Assembly: GCF_020829625.1 (NCBI RefSeq)
Contig: NZ_JAIVFX010000013.1
Span: 62,001-126,000, forward strand
Source of the DNA: Nostoc sp. XA010
GTDB lineage: Bacteria; Cyanobacteriota; Cyanobacteriia; Cyanobacteriales; Nostocaceae
DNA: 64,000 nucleotides
Reading direction: 5' to 3'
Made by a program: the position numbers and the translations under genes. Below are positions 62,783 to 64,000 of the stretch, one piece after another; the first letter of the stretch is position 1; each line of letters opens with the position of its first letter. Below the pieces are notes generated by a model, which saw only the letters and a program-made list of their open reading frames with translations, searched no databases and was not told where the DNA came from.

Positions 62783-64000
62783 TTATTGAGAAATTGGCTG
62801 ATTACAAATAGAGCGATCACTCTTTTCTAAAGCTATATTAGTTTTCAAATAGTCTTTAATTGTACTGCAACCATAAGTTAGTACATCTAGATTGAGAATG
62901 CGCTGCAAGTCCGAAATAATCAGTGTGTTGTCATCACCCCCCGAAACTAAAATAGTTCCATCGCGGCTGATGGCAATTTTCCTAACCGCTGCGGTATGTC
63001 CTTTCAGGGTCGTTAGTTCAGTACCATCAAGTTTCCAAAGCTTGACAGTACCATCTACACTCCCAGAAGCAAGTATTTTGTTGTCGGGACTGAATGCCAC
63101 ACCCCATATTGCTCCTGTGTGACCAATGAATGTTTTAAGCAATTTGCCGTCAACTGTCCACAACTTAACGGTATTGTCACCGCTTCCAGAAGCCACCATC
63201 TTACCGTCAGGACTAAAGGCAACTATCCATACTGTCGCCGAATGTCCAACAAGGGTTCTCAGCAATTTGCCTTCCAGCGTCCACAGCTTAATAGTACCAT
63301 CGCCACTGGCTGAGGCAACCAGGCGGCTGTCGGGACTAAATGCAACTTGCCATACTTCGGCAAGATGTCCTTTAAGAATTTGTGGTGCAGAGCGACCTGT
63401 GTGCCATATCTGAACATTATTGTTAACAGCAGCTATGGCGATCGCTTGACCATCGGGACTCAATACTGCTGCTGTCATTTTGCTATAAGGATTTTTGTAA
63501 CTAGCAGTTAATGTCCCATCTAGCTGCTTGAGTTTTATCGTATCGTTGTAAGCGGGAAGAGCAATTAACTTGTTATCTTCACTAAAAGAAACCTGGAAGA
63601 CTATGCTTTCTTCAGTCAAAGTTTTGAGCAATTTGCCCCCAGGACTCCAAAATTTAACAGTGTTTTCGTGGCTAGCTGTGGCGATGGTGGAACTGTCAGA
63701 GGCGATCGCTATTGACCAAATCCCTGCATTATGAGCTATTACACTCTTTTGGAATGGATTTTCACTCTGCCAAAGTCTGACAACGTTTTCTGCACCCGCC
63801 GAAGCTATAAAGTTACCGTCAGGACTGAAAGTAACTCCCCAAATAGATGCACTATGTCCTCTGAGCGTTCTGCGTTCTGTACCATCAATGTCCCAAAGTT
63901 TAATCGTTTTGTCGAGGCTGGCAGAGGCAATAGTCTGACCATCGGCACTAAACGCTACTCCCGAAACTCCTGCACTATGACCTTTAAGAGTTCTAACAAG
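62783..64000 (-). CDS. WD40-repeat protein, C-terminal part (5' end outside window)
   Basis: The complement is open from the window edge to the stop at 62783. At least nine WD40 blades are visible (for example LVGHSATVWIVAFSPDGKMV and FIGHTGAIWGVAFSPDNKIL), ending IKDYLKTNIALEKSDRSICN. Such an ending is typical of cyanobacterial proteins with a caspase, STAND NTPase or kinase at the N-terminus. Blades 4 and 5 are more divergent (LTEESIVFQ, YKNPYSKM). It is a scaffold or sensor; the effector part lies outside the window. Confidence 0.85.
   Translation of the reverse strand, partial: LVRTLKGHSAGVSGVAFSADGQTIASASLDKTIKLWDIDGTERRTLRGHSASIWGVTFSPDGNFIASAGAENVVRLWQSENPFQKSVIAHNAGIWSIAIASDSSTIATASHENTVKFWSPGGKLLKTLTEESIVFQVSFSEDNKLIALPAYNDTIKLKQLDGTLTASYKNPYSKMTAAVLSPDGQAIAIAAVNNNVQIWHTGRSAPQILKGHLAEVWQVAFSPDSRLVASASGDGTIKLWTLEGKLLRTLVGHSATVWIVAFSPDGKMVASGSGDNTVKLWTVDGKLLKTFIGHTGAIWGVAFSPDNKILASGSVDGTVKLWKLDGTELTTLKGHTAAVRKIAISRDGTILVSGGDDNTLIISDLQRILNLDVLTYGCSTIKDYLKTNIALEKSDRSICNQPISQ

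Overview
The window comes from a filamentous, heterocystous-type cyanobacterium close to Nostoc/Anabaena. The evidence is the frequent HIP1 octamer GCGATCGC, small dispersed repeats built on it, DUF1392-type proteins, PEP-CTERM-like sorting, a cyanobacterial WD40 protein and a geosmin locus. No rRNA, tRNA or CRISPR array was seen. The gene content is accessory: defence genes, a plasmid- or phage-like replication module, and many intact and broken insertion sequences (IS).

Layout. (1) 40-7584: a conflict/signalling operon with an EAD1-trypsin protease, an EAD1-VMAP protein, a MoxR AAA+ ATPase and a large vWA/SAV_2336-type protein ending in HTH and FGE-sulfatase domains. (2) 7892-24139: four tightly packed genes (SNF2 helicase, N6-adenine methylase, 2108-aa DEAD helicase with DUF1998, RelE-like/UvrD helicase) forming a DISARM-like defence cassette, followed by a PD-(D/E)XK nuclease gene lying between two decayed fragments of a neighbouring gene. 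(3) 26013-39561: a mobile-element core with two XRE repressors and operator-like repeats, HTH protein, DUF1392, phage-type adenine methylase coupled to an AlkB dioxygenase, replication protein, DnaB helicase, Rpn nuclease, ASCH protein and C5-cytosine methylase; an IS follows the truncated end of the last operon. (4) 41667-55884: decaying DNA with an apparently circularly permuted FAD oxidoreductase, a sulfite-oxidase-family gene split by an IS, a TNT-like secreted protein beside PnuC and NadR, nested IS4 elements and an IS1 remnant. (5) 55919-61391: bifunctional geosmin synthase followed by two family 2B encapsulin-like shell proteins with cNMP-binding domains. (6) 61392-64000: IS and methylase remnants, a small EF-hand protein and the C-terminal part of a WD40 protein running off the window.

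How the genes work together. Region 1 is expected to sense a threat through VMAP/MoxR/vWA and to trigger the trypsin effector by EAD1-EAD1 contact. Region 2 combines DNA modification with several DNA translocases. The region 3 methylases could protect or mark the mobile element. In region 5 geosmin synthase is likely the cargo of the encapsulin shell; it carries three copies of a short PTGLGT motif outside its catalytic cores. All functions are inferred from sequence motifs; nothing was searched against databases.
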